A stretch of DNA of 64,000 nt from Beijerinckiaceae bacterium (GTDB lineage Bacteria > Pseudomonadota > Alphaproteobacteria > Rhizobiales > Beijerinckiaceae), in the NCBI GenBank assembly GCA_947475995.1, contig CANJNI010000006.1, positions 1 to 64,000 on the forward strand. Reading direction: 5' to 3'. Position 1 is the first letter of the stretch. Each line of letters opens with the position of its first letter. Below, piece after piece: positions 33,309 through 41,764 of the stretch. A model generated the notes under the pieces. It was not told where the DNA came from, made no database searches, and saw only the letters and a program-made list of their open reading frames with translations. A program made the position numbers and the translations under genes.

Positions 33309-33725
33309 ATGCCGGTGAAAATGCGACGCGCTGCTTTCCTGTTTCTGGTCGCACCCCTGTTTCCGCAGGCTTCTTTCGCACAGCAGCAGGCCGGCGATCT
33401 TGCCAACGGCGCTGATGTATTTGCGAAGCAGTGCGCGCCGTGCCACGGACTTGGGGTTGATTTCAAGACGGGATTGGCCGGGCCTCCACTCAACGGGATT
33501 ATCGGAAAGAAGTCGGCCCAGGCGCCGGGCTTCAACTACAGCCCCCAGATGCGCAGCGCGCGACTGACATGGGACGCGCCCATGCTGGCGCGCTATCTGA
33601 AATCACCCAAGGGCACAATTCCCGGCACGCGCATGCTGTTCAATGGTCTGGCAAGTCCAAAGGACATTGCAGACGTGATCGCACTGCTCGAAACCTACAA
33701 CGATAATGGCGCGCGCGCGCAATAG
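33309..33725 (+). CDS. Class I c-type cytochrome, periplasmic
   Basis: This 138-residue protein has the signal peptide MPVKMRRAAFLFLVAPLFPQ, ending near SFAQ. One heme site is seen, C42-A-P-C45-H46, and a likely distal ligand M109 in PGTRMLFNGL, so this is a class I mono-heme cytochrome of the c-550/c2 type. It begins 9 bp after the second membrane protein gene. Position suggests it accepts electrons from that pair or supplies them to a periplasmic partner. The start could also be the ATG four codons later. Confidence 0.88.
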   Translation: MPVKMRRAAFLFLVAPLFPQASFAQQQAGDLANGADVFAKQCAPCHGLGVDFKTGLAGPPLNGIIGKKSAQAPGFNYSPQMRSARLTWDAPMLARYLKSPKGTIPGTRMLFNGLASPKDIADVIALLETYNDNGARAQ

Positions 33726-33740
33726 AGGTCTGGAGGAGAC

Positions 33741-33983
33741 ATGGTCTTCGGGTTCGAACTCATCGGCGTCGGCGTATTGCTGATCGGCATATTCGCCTAC
33801 ATTACCCTCGTATTGCAGCCGAAATGGTATCCTGCCGAACTCGGCGGCAAGGTCGCAGCGGCATCTGGCGCACCGATACCGCATGCGGTGCTGGGCTGGA
33901 TGCTCGCCATTCTGTTTTTTGCCGGCGTATTTCTTGTAGCCGGGGGCAGCGTCGAGATCGGGATTCTTCGCAGCCGGGGCTGA
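33741..33983 (+). CDS. Small two-helix membrane protein
   Basis: This 80-residue protein starts 15 bp after the cytochrome c gene with GGAGGAG upstream of the ATG. It has two membrane helices (about 3-26 and 48-72) joined by a loop containing KWYPAELGGK. No family was recognised. Tight spacing makes it part of the same unit as the two histidine-bearing membrane proteins and the cytochrome, perhaps as a small stabilising subunit. Confidence 0.65.
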   Translation: MVFGFELIGVGVLLIGIFAYITLVLQPKWYPAELGGKVAAASGAPIPHAVLGWMLAILFFAGVFLVAGGSVEIGILRSRG

Positions 33984-34101
33984 GGTTGGCTGACTTAAAT
34001 CCTTGCCCCCCAATTGTGCAGCAAAGGAAGCCGTCAAAGCCCAAAGATCCTCGGCAGGCTTGCTAGAGCGTCGAAGGTGGGGCACATTCCGTTAGAATAA
34101 T

Positions 34102-34118
34102 GTCCATAAAATGTGGAC
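34102..34118. promoter_or_regulatory. Short inverted repeat before the metal-uptake genes
   Basis: GTCCA at 34102-34106 and TGGAC at 34114-34118 flank TAAAATG, 20 bp before the start at 34138. An AT-rich TAGAATAATG lies just upstream. It is a plausible operator for a metalloregulator controlling the genes to 39381, but no known Fur, Zur or Mur consensus is matched. Confidence 0.25.
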
Positions 34119-34137
34119 GCCGGGGAGGAGATGCTTC

Positions 34138-34467
34138 ATGGGGCTGCGAAGCGCCAGCATTTGCATTTGCATCGCGACCGCCATGGCGATTGGGCCTTCG
34201 GGGCTCGCCCATGCACATGATCCGATCCTGTCCTGCTTTGAGAATTCAAACGGATCAGTCACCTGCGAGGCCGGATACAGCGACGGGGCTTCCGCTTCCG
34301 GTCAATTGATTCGCGTAATGCTCGCAAACAAGCGCCTCGTGCTTGAAGACAAGTTTGCACGCAATAGCGCATTCACCTTCAAGCGGCCGGCGGGCGATTT
34401 CATCGTGGAATTTATAGGCGACGCAGCCCATCGGGCCACGTTCGACAGCGAAGATCTCGGCAAATAA
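34138..34467 (+). CDS. Small periplasmic protein, NikL-like
   Basis: The ATG at 34138 follows GGGAGGAG and gives 109 residues. The signal peptide ends near SGLAHA. The mature part begins HDPILSCFENSNGSV and ends with FKRPAGDFIVEFIGDAAHRA, a beta-rich layout like the small NikL-type proteins that sit beside DUF4198/NikK proteins in nickel and cobalt uptake operons. Histidines occur at the mature N-terminus and in AAHRA. The next gene is DUF4198, which supports this reading. The metal is not shown. It is 12 bp from the next gene. Confidence 0.55.
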   Translation: MGLRSASICICIATAMAIGPSGLAHAHDPILSCFENSNGSVTCEAGYSDGASASGQLIRVMLANKRLVLEDKFARNSAFTFKRPAGDFIVEFIGDAAHRATFDSEDLGK

Positions 34468-34479
34468 CCAGAGGCTAAC

Positions 34480-35328
34480 ATGGCATTGCGCATCTCGAAA
34501 TTTGCATTTGCACTCGGAATGGCCGGCGGTCTCTTTCTTTCGGCGTCAAACTCTTTCGCGCATTTCCAGATGCTGTTCCCCGGCGAGTCCCTGCGCATGG
34601 CCAACAGCGGCGCAATGGATTTGACTGCCATATTCACCCATGTGTTCAACGGCGGCCCATCCATGCAGATGGGCCAGCCGCGCGCGCTCTATCTGCTCAA
34701 ACAGCGCGGCGACGAAGGAAAGCCCGAGAAAGTCGATCTGCTGAAGCGGCTTGAGAAATTTGACTGGCTGGGCGACGGCAAGGAATCCGTAACCGCGTGG
34801 AAAGTTCCTATGGCGGCGAGCGAGCTGCGCTCGCTGGGCGACTATGTGTTCGTACTTGAACCCGAGCCCTTTCTGGAGGCTTCGGAGGACAAGTATATAC
34901 AGCAATTCACCAAGACGGTCGTGAATGTCGGCGGTATGCCGGGCAACTGGGAAAAGGTTGTCGGCTTGCCTGCAGAAATTCGCCCGCTCAACAAGCCCTA
35001 TGCGAACTGGACGGGCGGTGTATTCCGGGGCGTGGTTCTGTCACAGGGGAAGCCCGCGCCATTCGCGGAAGTCGAAGTGGAATTCGTCAATCGCAAGCCC
35101 GATCTTGCGGCTCGGGCATGGAGCGGCGATGCGCAGTTCAAGCCGGCGCATCCGGCGCTGGGCGCGATGAGCATTCGGGCCGATGCGCAGGGCAATATTG
35201 CCATTGGTCTGCCCAAGGCAGGTTGGTGGGGCATCGCGGCGCTCGATGTCGGTCCGACGAAGAAATTCAAGGGCAAGAAGCTGTCGCAAGACGCCGTCTT
35301 GTGGGTTCAGGTCAGCGATCCGAAGTGA
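34480..35328 (+). CDS. DUF4198 (NikK-like) periplasmic protein
   Basis: This 282-residue protein has a signal peptide ending at SNSFA, so that the mature protein starts near HFQMLFPGES. An N-terminal histidine directly after cleavage is typical of the DUF4198/NikK group, where it can coordinate metal. Two beta-sandwich parts are suggested: FTHVFNGGPSMQMG and the C-terminal FRGVVLSQGKPAPFAEVEVE, with ALGAMSIRADAQGNIAIGLP and GWWGI closing. Relatives accompany cobalt, nickel and other divalent cation importers. Here it stands before a ZnuABC-type system instead of an ECF transporter. Confidence 0.7.
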   Translation: MALRISKFAFALGMAGGLFLSASNSFAHFQMLFPGESLRMANSGAMDLTAIFTHVFNGGPSMQMGQPRALYLLKQRGDEGKPEKVDLLKRLEKFDWLGDGKESVTAWKVPMAASELRSLGDYVFVLEPEPFLEASEDKYIQQFTKTVVNVGGMPGNWEKVVGLPAEIRPLNKPYANWTGGVFRGVVLSQGKPAPFAEVEVEFVNRKPDLAARAWSGDAQFKPAHPALGAMSIRADAQGNIAIGLPKAGWWGIAALDVGPTKKFKGKKLSQDAVLWVQVSDPK

Positions 35329-35335
35329 GACAGTC

Positions 35336-35956
35336 TTGACGACCGTCACAATCGTTCCAGAGCAAAAGAAGCGAAGGCTGGAAACACTGGCCGTTTCGGC
35401 TGTGACGACGATTGTGGTGCTCGCGGCGGCACTCTGGGGAGCAACGCGCGATGCTAATGCACGTCTTCCACAATTGCTGGAGTGGCAAGTGAATTCGCTG
35501 ACCTCGTTGAACGAGGACGATCAGGCCATTCATTCGGCCCTCGTCGTAGCCGGGGAAGAAATCGGTTATCTCAATCAGGATTTCGGCGACTGGCCAAAAG
35601 CGCAAGAGCTGGATGAGCTTCTCATCGCTCCATTCTACAAGGATCAGTTCTGGAGCCAGCATGGGGAACTCAACTGGGATCTGATACGCGCCGCTGACTA
35701 CAACCATGGCGGCGATACGGGCTATCTCGGGAACGGCGGCAAGCAGACGGGCCAGTCGGCCTTTCTGCTTCTATTCCGCCACCGGCATGTGGGCGCGACC
35801 TATGCGAACCAGATCGATGTCTGGATACATCGCGATCCCGCCGCGAGCCGACCGACAGAAACCAAGGCGGAGTCGCTTGTGGCTGCGGGCTGGCGTCAGG
35901 TTGTCATGTACAGCGGCGCCGATGAACTCGAGCGCCTGAAGGGGAAAGCCCCATGA
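35336..35956 (+). CDS. Membrane-anchored DUF6162-like protein
   Basis: The TTG at 35336 gives 206 residues; the longer frame would run through the DUF4198 gene. A membrane anchor at about 17-38 (AVSAVTTIVVLAAALWGATR) puts the rest in the periplasm. It includes AGEEIGYLNQDFGDWP, a WSQHGELNWDLIRAADYNHGG stretch rich in W and H, and LFRHRHVGATYANQIDVWIHRDP. The histidines could bind metal. The resemblance to DUF6162 proteins found beside zinc/manganese ABC operons is from memory and is not certain. Its stop overlaps the start of the binding-protein gene by 4 bp. Confidence 0.6.
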   Translation: MTTVTIVPEQKKRRLETLAVSAVTTIVVLAAALWGATRDANARLPQLLEWQVNSLTSLNEDDQAIHSALVVAGEEIGYLNQDFGDWPKAQELDELLIAPFYKDQFWSQHGELNWDLIRAADYNHGGDTGYLGNGGKQTGQSAFLLLFRHRHVGATYANQIDVWIHRDPAASRPTETKAESLVAAGWRQVVMYSGADELERLKGKAP

Positions 35957-36852
35957 GTCGAAAGTTCGCGACTCTCCTTTCGCTGCTTGTGTGCGCTTTT
36001 TTCGGTCTTGCTGGTCAAGCTTTCGCGCAAAAGAAGCTTCGGGTCGGGGTGACGCTGCATCCCTATTACAGCTTTGTCGCCAATATTGTCGGCGATCGTA
36101 TGGAGATCGTGCCGGTCATTCCGGGCGAGGTGAATCCGCACGGCTACGAGCCCGGCCCCGACGACATCAAGCGGGCCTCCACACTCGACGCTCTCGTGGT
36201 GAATGGAATCGGCCACGACGAATTCATCTTCAAGATTGTCGAGGCGGCCGGCCGCAAGGACAACTTGCCGATGATCTACGCCAATGCGTCGGTCGCACTC
36301 ATTCCCATCGGGGGAGAGCGCAATGGGGAAAAGATCGTCAATCCGCACACGTTCGTCTCGACCAACGGCGCGATTCAGCAAGTATATGAAATCGCCCGGC
36401 GGCTCGGCGAGATCGATCCGCCGAATGCGACTTTCTACCGGAACAATGGCCGCGATTACGGGACGCGCATCCGCAGGCTCCGCGCCGATTTCATGCAGCG
36501 TATCGCCAGCCACGGTAAAGACTTCCGCGCTGCAACGATGCACGCGGGATATGACTATCTCTTTCAGGAATTCGGCTTGCGGGTGGCGGCGGTGATCGAG
36601 CCGCGCCACGGCGTTTCGCCCACCGCGCGGCAGCTGGCGCAAACGCTCGAAGACATCAGGGCTGCGAAGGTGCAGGTTTTGTTCGCCGAGCAATATTTTG
36701 GAGGCAATCTGGCCGAGACCGTTCGTCGCGAAACGGGCGTTCGGGTCTATACGCTTTCGCATATCACGGACGGACCCTTCACGGCGGACAAGTTCGAACG
36801 TGAGATGCGCGAGAATATCGACACGCTCGCTCGCGCGCTGGAAGAACAGTGA
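35953..36852 (+). CDS. ZnuA/TroA-family metal-binding protein with full ligand set
   Basis: This 299-residue protein has a leader ending near GQAFA. The cluster A-I fold is clear, with metal-ligand positions H63 (NPHGYEPGP), H132 (NPHTFVS) and H197 (TMHAGYDY). The fourth position is probably an acidic residue in the VLFAEQYFGG loop. The long histidine-rich loop typical of zinc-specific ZnuA is absent, which leaves Mn2+, Fe2+ or Zn2+ as candidates. It would deliver metal to the permease at 37526. Both flanking genes overlap it. Confidence 0.88.
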   Translation: MSRKFATLLSLLVCAFFGLAGQAFAQKKLRVGVTLHPYYSFVANIVGDRMEIVPVIPGEVNPHGYEPGPDDIKRASTLDALVVNGIGHDEFIFKIVEAAGRKDNLPMIYANASVALIPIGGERNGEKIVNPHTFVSTNGAIQQVYEIARRLGEIDPPNATFYRNNGRDYGTRIRRLRADFMQRIASHGKDFRAATMHAGYDYLFQEFGLRVAAVIEPRHGVSPTARQLAQTLEDIRAAKVQVLFAEQYFGGNLAETVRRETGVRVYTLSHITDGPFTADKFEREMRENIDTLARALEEQ

Positions 36853-37529
36853 TGGCGGGTCCGGGACTGCGATTCGACAAGGTCAGCGTGAGACTCGGAG
36901 GGACCGAGATCCTGTCGAACGTGAGTTTCGATGTCGCGCCATCGAGCATTCATTGCATCACCGGCCCGAATGGGGGCGGCAAGACAACCCTGATGCGCGC
37001 GCTTCTCGGGCAGGTTCCGTTCGACGGCACCATCACGATGGAAGGCCCGGCGAAGCCGGTCATCGGCTATGCGCCGCAGTCGCTCGACATCGATCGCAAT
37101 CTCCCCTTCACCGTGGAAGATGTGCTGGCGGTGATGTTGCAGCGACGCCCCGCCTTCATGGGTCGCTCCGCAAGCCTGAAGCGGCATCAGGACGCATTGC
37201 TTGCGCGGCTGGGTCTGGGCGCCAAGGCGCGGCGTTTGTTCGGCCATCTCTCCGGCGGCGAGAGACAGCGTCTGCTTTTCGCGCAGGCGCTGTTGCCCGC
37301 GCCGGACGTTCTGCTCATCGACGAAGCGACGGCGAATATGGATGAAGATGTCGTTCGCCTCATTGAAGAGATGGTGCGGGAACTTTCCGCATCAGGCGTA
37401 ACGGTCCTGTGGATCAATCATGATGCCGCACAGGTCAATCGCATGGCCGACCGGGTGACCGAGATCGCCCGGAAGGTTCTGTCGGACAGGGCGGCGAATG
37501 CTTCCAGGGTGTTGGAGCCGAGCGCATGA
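36852..37529 (+). CDS. ZnuC-like metal ABC transporter ATPase
   Basis: The ATG at 36852 overlaps the previous TGA by one base, giving 225 residues; a GTG one codon upstream is the alternative. Walker A is GPNGGGKT (38-45), the signature is LSGGERQR and Walker B is VLLIDEA; the H-loop is INHDAAQ. Family members drive uptake of Zn, Mn or Fe. An unusual third glycine replaces the more common serine or alanine of the Walker A loop, though this occurs in relatives. It is translationally coupled to its neighbours. Confidence 0.9.
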   Translation: MAGPGLRFDKVSVRLGGTEILSNVSFDVAPSSIHCITGPNGGGKTTLMRALLGQVPFDGTITMEGPAKPVIGYAPQSLDIDRNLPFTVEDVLAVMLQRRPAFMGRSASLKRHQDALLARLGLGAKARRLFGHLSGGERQRLLFAQALLPAPDVLLIDEATANMDEDVVRLIEEMVRELSASGVTVLWINHDAAQVNRMADRVTEIARKVLSDRAANASRVLEPSA

Positions 37530-38428
37530 CGGACCTTTACGGGTTCATCCGGTCGCTTTTCGAAGGCATGGCCAATGCGGGTCTGCTGCCCAATGTGTTT
37601 CATTTCCAGTTCGTCGGGAATGCGGTCATTGCCGCGCTTGTGATAGGGCCGCTTCTGGGAATGCTGGGCTCGATGGTTGTCATCAAACGCATGGCGTTCT
37701 TCAGCCAGGCAATCGGCAATGCGGCGCTGACAGGCGTCAGTATCGGGGTTCTGATAGGAGAGTCGAACAGCTCGACTTACGTATCGACCTTTGCGTTCTG
37801 TTTTGTTTTCGGCCTTGTGCTGCGATATGCGCAGCAACGTACAAGTCTTTCGAACGATGTGCTGATCGGCGTGTTTCTCTCCATTTCGCTCGCGATCGGC
37901 GCATCGCTGCTGCTTTTCGTTTCGGCGCGCACAAACACACATGTGCTGGAAAACATCCTGTTCGGTTCCATTCTGACCGTAGGCCCGCGGGACCTCGACA
38001 TCCTGCTCGGGGTGGCGCTGGTGGCTTTCGTCTTCGGAGGCGTCTTCTACAACAGGATCATTCTGGCGAGTTTCAGCCCCAGTCTTGCTGAAGCGCGTGG
38101 CGTGCCGGTGCGCGCAGTCGAATATGTGTTTGTCATTCTGATCACGCTGGTGACGGTCGCCTGCGTGAAGATCGTCGGGGCTGTTCTGGTGGAGGCCCTG
38201 CTGGTGATTCCTGCCGCTGCGTCCCGCAATATCAGCAGGTCATTGCGCGGTTTTGTCGGATGGGGCGTCGTGTTCGCGACGCTCTCCTGCCTCGTGGGGA
38301 TCGTGGCGCCGATGCACTACAACATTCCGGTTCCCTCGGGCGGCGCCATCATCCTGGTCGCAGCGGCGCTTTTTCTGGCGACGACATTGCTGCGCAATGT
38401 GCATCCCGCGTTCAGGAGCGCCGCATGA
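37526..38428 (+). CDS. ZnuB-like metal ABC transporter permease
   Basis: This 300-residue protein has eight or nine hydrophobic helices. The family's MVVIKRMAFFSQAIGNAALTG stretch near 51-71 and the later GAVLVEALLVIPAAASRNIS match ABC-3 (ZnuB/MntB/TroC) permeases. It overlaps the ATPase stop by 4 bp and the next gene's start by 4 bp. With 35953 and 36852 it makes a complete cation importer. Confidence 0.9.
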   Translation: MTDLYGFIRSLFEGMANAGLLPNVFHFQFVGNAVIAALVIGPLLGMLGSMVVIKRMAFFSQAIGNAALTGVSIGVLIGESNSSTYVSTFAFCFVFGLVLRYAQQRTSLSNDVLIGVFLSISLAIGASLLLFVSARTNTHVLENILFGSILTVGPRDLDILLGVALVAFVFGGVFYNRIILASFSPSLAEARGVPVRAVEYVFVILITLVTVACVKIVGAVLVEALLVIPAAASRNISRSLRGFVGWGVVFATLSCLVGIVAPMHYNIPVPSGGAIILVAAALFLATTLLRNVHPAFRSAA

Positions 38429-39381
38429 TCCGGTTCGTCGCGGTCATTGTCCTTTTGATGTGCGGCCAAGCAGGAGCCGCCGAAGTGCGTGTTGCTGCTG
38501 CCATCGCGCCGGTCTGGTCGATTGTCGATGCTCTGGCTCAGGGGACGTCCATCCGGGCCATTGCGACGCCCGAGAAGCTGCCCGGCATGGGCCAGCTCGA
38601 ACGCGCAATGACGCGTCAATCTGCGGCCATCGGGGCGCGTCTCGCGCAGGTCGATGCAGTCGTCACTCTCTCAAGCGTCTGGGCGGAAGATCCGCTCTAT
38701 CGGGAAGCCCGGGCAGCCAACCTGCGCGTTGTCCAGATTGATGCGGGACGGGCATTGGGCAAGGGCGGCGGTAGCGTCATGTTGATGAATGCTCCCGCCA
38801 ATCAGGTGCCGTGGCGAAAGGCCGCGTCGGCGACAGGCGTTTCGCCGTGGGTCTGGTTCAGCAGCGGAAATGTCGTCCGCATGGCTGAGATCATCGCTGC
38901 CGATCTGGTTCGGCTCGCCCCTGATGACGCCGCAACGATCAACGCAAATCTATCGGGGCTCCAGCGGGAGGCTCTCGCACTACGTGCGGAGTACGAACAG
39001 AAATTTCTGGAAGATGCGGATCAGCCGATCTTCGTTTTGACGGATCGGTTTGCCTATCTTTTTCAGGAGTTTGGCATCTTTGCCGACGGCGCATTGCTGG
39101 ATGACGATATCCGCTGGACGGATCAGGATCTCTCCGGTGTCGAGGAAATGTTGAGGCAGCGCGACATAAAGGTTGCGGTGCATCATTGGCGTCCGGATGA
39201 CCGGATCGTCGAAGCGATCAGGAGGGGCGGCGCCGAACTGCTCATTCTCGATGACGGAGAACATTCAGACGGAAGCGCCGCCGCGCCGCCTCAGCCAAAT
39301 GCGTGGCGTTTGATTTTAAAGACCAATCTGGATGCGCTGCATGCGGCGTTGCAGACAGCAAAGGCGAAGCAAGAACGATAG
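38425..39381 (+). CDS. ZnuA/TroA-like protein lacking the metal-ligand histidines
   Basis: The ATG at 38425 overlaps the permease stop, giving 318 residues with a leader ending GQAGA. The fold is recognisable as cluster A-I: VRVAAAIAPVWSIVDALAQG at the N-terminus and DRFAYLFQEFGIFADG mirroring HAGYDYLFQEFGL of the partner at 35953. The first ligand region reads ATPEKLPGMGQLER with no histidine, and the third ligand histidine is replaced by aspartate (LTDRFAY). It may bind a metal chelate, act as an accessory or regulatory subunit, or use acidic ligands. It is the last gene of the coupled string. Confidence 0.75.
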   Translation: MIRFVAVIVLLMCGQAGAAEVRVAAAIAPVWSIVDALAQGTSIRAIATPEKLPGMGQLERAMTRQSAAIGARLAQVDAVVTLSSVWAEDPLYREARAANLRVVQIDAGRALGKGGGSVMLMNAPANQVPWRKAASATGVSPWVWFSSGNVVRMAEIIAADLVRLAPDDAATINANLSGLQREALALRAEYEQKFLEDADQPIFVLTDRFAYLFQEFGIFADGALLDDDIRWTDQDLSGVEEMLRQRDIKVAVHHWRPDDRIVEAIRRGGAELLILDDGEHSDGSAAAPPQPNAWRLILKTNLDALHAALQTAKAKQER

Positions 39382-39443
39382 ACGTTGCGAGCCAGCAGGA
39401 ACTTGTCTAGCTTGTATCTATAACAATGTATGGGGAGGTGCTG

Positions 39444-41654
39444 ATGAATTTGCTGAAAATCCGTCTTGCGTCGGGAGCTGCGCTTGCGCTGCTTTGCGCC
39501 GCGGGTTCTGCCTATGGGCAGTCTGCTCTCAAGATCGAGGTGCTTTCGTCGCGTCCTGAACTGGTCAGCGGCGGCGATGCGCTGGTGAAGATCACCGGCG
39601 CCGATGCAGCACCGAACGTCACCGTCGGCGGTGCAGATGTGTCCGGCGTTTTCAAGGGAAGCGCCGGCGCCGGATGGGTCGGGGTGGTTGCAGGCCTCAA
39701 GGATGGCGCGAACCAGCTCGTCGCAAAGGCCGGCGGCAAGGAAGGCAATCTGACCCTTGTCAATCACCCGATCAATGGAGCGCTCTTCGCCGGGCCGCAG
39801 CAGGTTCCGTTCGTCTGTGAAAACGAAACTCACAAGCTCGCATCCGCCAAGGATGACAGCTGCGCTGCGCCCTCCAAGGTCGAGTATTTCTATCGCAACA
39901 AGGGCGGCGAATGGAAAGCCTTCAACCCGACTGCCGCGCGTCCCAATGACATCGGCACGACCAAGACCACGGAAGGCAAGGAAGTTCCGCTGATTGTCAG
40001 GCAGGAGAAGGGCGTCATCAACCGCTCTGCCTATCTGATCAATATCCTGCACGATCCGGCGGCCGGTCCTCTGCCGACCCCGGCCGCCAAGTCGGACGCG
40101 TCGGGCTGGAACGGCAAGGCGATTTTCAGCTTCGGCGGCGGCGTGCAGTCGAACTATCACATGGGCCGCAACCTCGGCGGCATGACCGGAACCGACAACA
40201 AGTTCTTCATCGAAGACATGGGCGGCGGCTTGTCCGACACGTTCGTGATGCGCGGCTATGCGGTGCTGGCCGGCTCGCTCAACGTGATGGGCAGCAACAA
40301 CGACACAGTGAAGTCCGCTGAAACGCTTGCGAAGATCAAGGAGTATTTCTCCGAGCAGTTCGGCGCTCCGGCCTTCACGATCGGTCACGGCGCTTCGGGC
40401 GGTTCGATGCAGCAGCATCTGATCGGCAACGCCTATCCGGGACTGCTCGACGGCATCATGCCCGCGCGTTCCTACCCGGACGTGATGACCTTCCTGCAGC
40501 CGCTCTACGATTGCGAGCTCGTCGCGAAGGCGATGGAAGATCCCAAATGGACGCGCGCCCAGAAGGAAGCTGTTTCCGGCAAGTACTGGGGCTATTGCGT
40601 CAGTAACGGCACACGCTATCCGAACGCACGCCCCAACTGGTGCGACGCCGTGGTTGCGGACGCGGTCGCGAACGACCCGGCGCTGAAGCAGAAGGGGATT
40701 CGCTGCACGTTCCAGGACAATCTGGTCAACATCTTCGGCAAGGACCCGAAGAATGGCTTTGCCCGCAATCCGTTCGACAATGTCGGCGTTCAGTACGGCC
40801 TCAAGGCCCTGAACGAAGGCAAGATCAACATGGATCAGTTCATCGAGATCAACCAGAAGATCGGTGGCCTTGATGTCGACGGCAAGGTCGTTGCAGCTCG
40901 TCAGGTCGGAGATCCTCTCGCCCTGCGCCGCGCCTACCAGACCGGTCAGGTCAATCTCGGCGATGGCGGTCTTGCGTCCATTCCGATCATCGACATCCGC
41001 TCCTATGTGGATGGCGATCCTGCCAAAGTAGGTGATCCGAATATCGACGTTCATGACGGCTATCACAGCGCGGTCATGCGCGCGCGCCTGCTCAAGTACA
41101 ACGGCAATGCGAACAATCACGCCATGCTGACCGTGGCGAGCCTTGGCCGCGTTCAGCTCGATACGCGTGGCGCAGCCTCGACCTATGGCACGCCGCTGAC
41201 CCGGATTTCGGCCGAAGGGCTCGACATCATGGATAAATGGCTGACCGCCATCGCCAGGGACACCAGCGACAAGCCGCAGGCCCAGAAGGTTGCGGCTGCT
41301 CGCCCGGCTGAACTTGTGGATGCATGCTATCCTACCAAGTTCGGCGCCCTCGTCGGTGAAATCGATAAGGTCACCGACAAGGCGCAGTGCGACAAGGTGT
41401 TCCCGTTTGCGGCCGATGCGCGTCTGGCAGCAGGCGGTCCTGCCACCAACGACGTCTTCAAGTGTCAGCTCAAGCCTGTTGCGGCGTCCGATTACAAGAC
41501 GGCGCCGTCGGCTGATCAGCTTGCCAAACTGAAGCAGGCCTTCCCTGAAGGCGTCTGCGACTATAGCAAGCCGGGCGTCGAGCAGGTGAAGATTGCCGGC
41601 ACATGGCATGTGTTCAAGGGCGACGGCGAGTTCGTGACGCTCAGCCAGCGCTGA
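39444..41654 (+). CDS. Secreted DUF6351-like putative hydrolase
   Basis: The ATG at 39444 has GGGGAGG 5 nt upstream, giving 736 residues. The leader ends near GSAYG. An N-terminal beta-rich domain (about 25-115) precedes a large alpha/beta part with a serine-hydrolase elbow GHGASGG (S318) and later candidates D and H in DVHDGYH. Several cysteines in the mature part suggest disulfides. The protein resembles DUF6351 members, which are distantly like 3-hydroxybutyrate oligomer hydrolases. The natural substrate is unknown. A strong terminator follows, so it may form its own transcript. Confidence 0.7.
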   Translation: MNLLKIRLASGAALALLCAAGSAYGQSALKIEVLSSRPELVSGGDALVKITGADAAPNVTVGGADVSGVFKGSAGAGWVGVVAGLKDGANQLVAKAGGKEGNLTLVNHPINGALFAGPQQVPFVCENETHKLASAKDDSCAAPSKVEYFYRNKGGEWKAFNPTAARPNDIGTTKTTEGKEVPLIVRQEKGVINRSAYLINILHDPAAGPLPTPAAKSDASGWNGKAIFSFGGGVQSNYHMGRNLGGMTGTDNKFFIEDMGGGLSDTFVMRGYAVLAGSLNVMGSNNDTVKSAETLAKIKEYFSEQFGAPAFTIGHGASGGSMQQHLIGNAYPGLLDGIMPARSYPDVMTFLQPLYDCELVAKAMEDPKWTRAQKEAVSGKYWGYCVSNGTRYPNARPNWCDAVVADAVANDPALKQKGIRCTFQDNLVNIFGKDPKNGFARNPFDNVGVQYGLKALNEGKINMDQFIEINQKIGGLDVDGKVVAARQVGDPLALRRAYQTGQVNLGDGGLASIPIIDIRSYVDGDPAKVGDPNIDVHDGYHSAVMRARLLKYNGNANNHAMLTVASLGRVQLDTRGAASTYGTPLTRISAEGLDIMDKWLTAIARDTSDKPQAQKVAAARPAELVDACYPTKFGALVGEIDKVTDKAQCDKVFPFAADARLAAGGPATNDVFKCQLKPVAASDYKTAPSADQLAKLKQAFPEGVCDYSKPGVEQVKIAGTWHVFKGDGEFVTLSQR

Positions 41655-41675
41655 CAACTGGCTCACGCATGATCG

Positions 41676-41709
41676 CGCCGCCGTCCTCGAAAGGACGGCG
41701 GCGTTTTTT
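41676..41709 (+). terminator. Rho-independent terminator after the DUF6351-like gene
   Basis: CGCCGCCGTCC (41676-41686) pairs perfectly with GGACGGCGGCG (41693-41703) across a TCGAAA loop. TTTTTT follows at 41704-41709. Confidence 0.95.
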
Positions 41710-41764
41710 ATCTCAATCTTCGGCGGCTTCCATCGATTGCAAGCCGCCACGAATGGAGATGCGG

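Noticed and set aside
39291-41750. 819-residue minus-strand open frame
   Set aside because: It is the antisense of the DUF6351-like gene, which has a leader, a ribosome site and a terminator. The antisense peptide has no recognisable domain or start signal.
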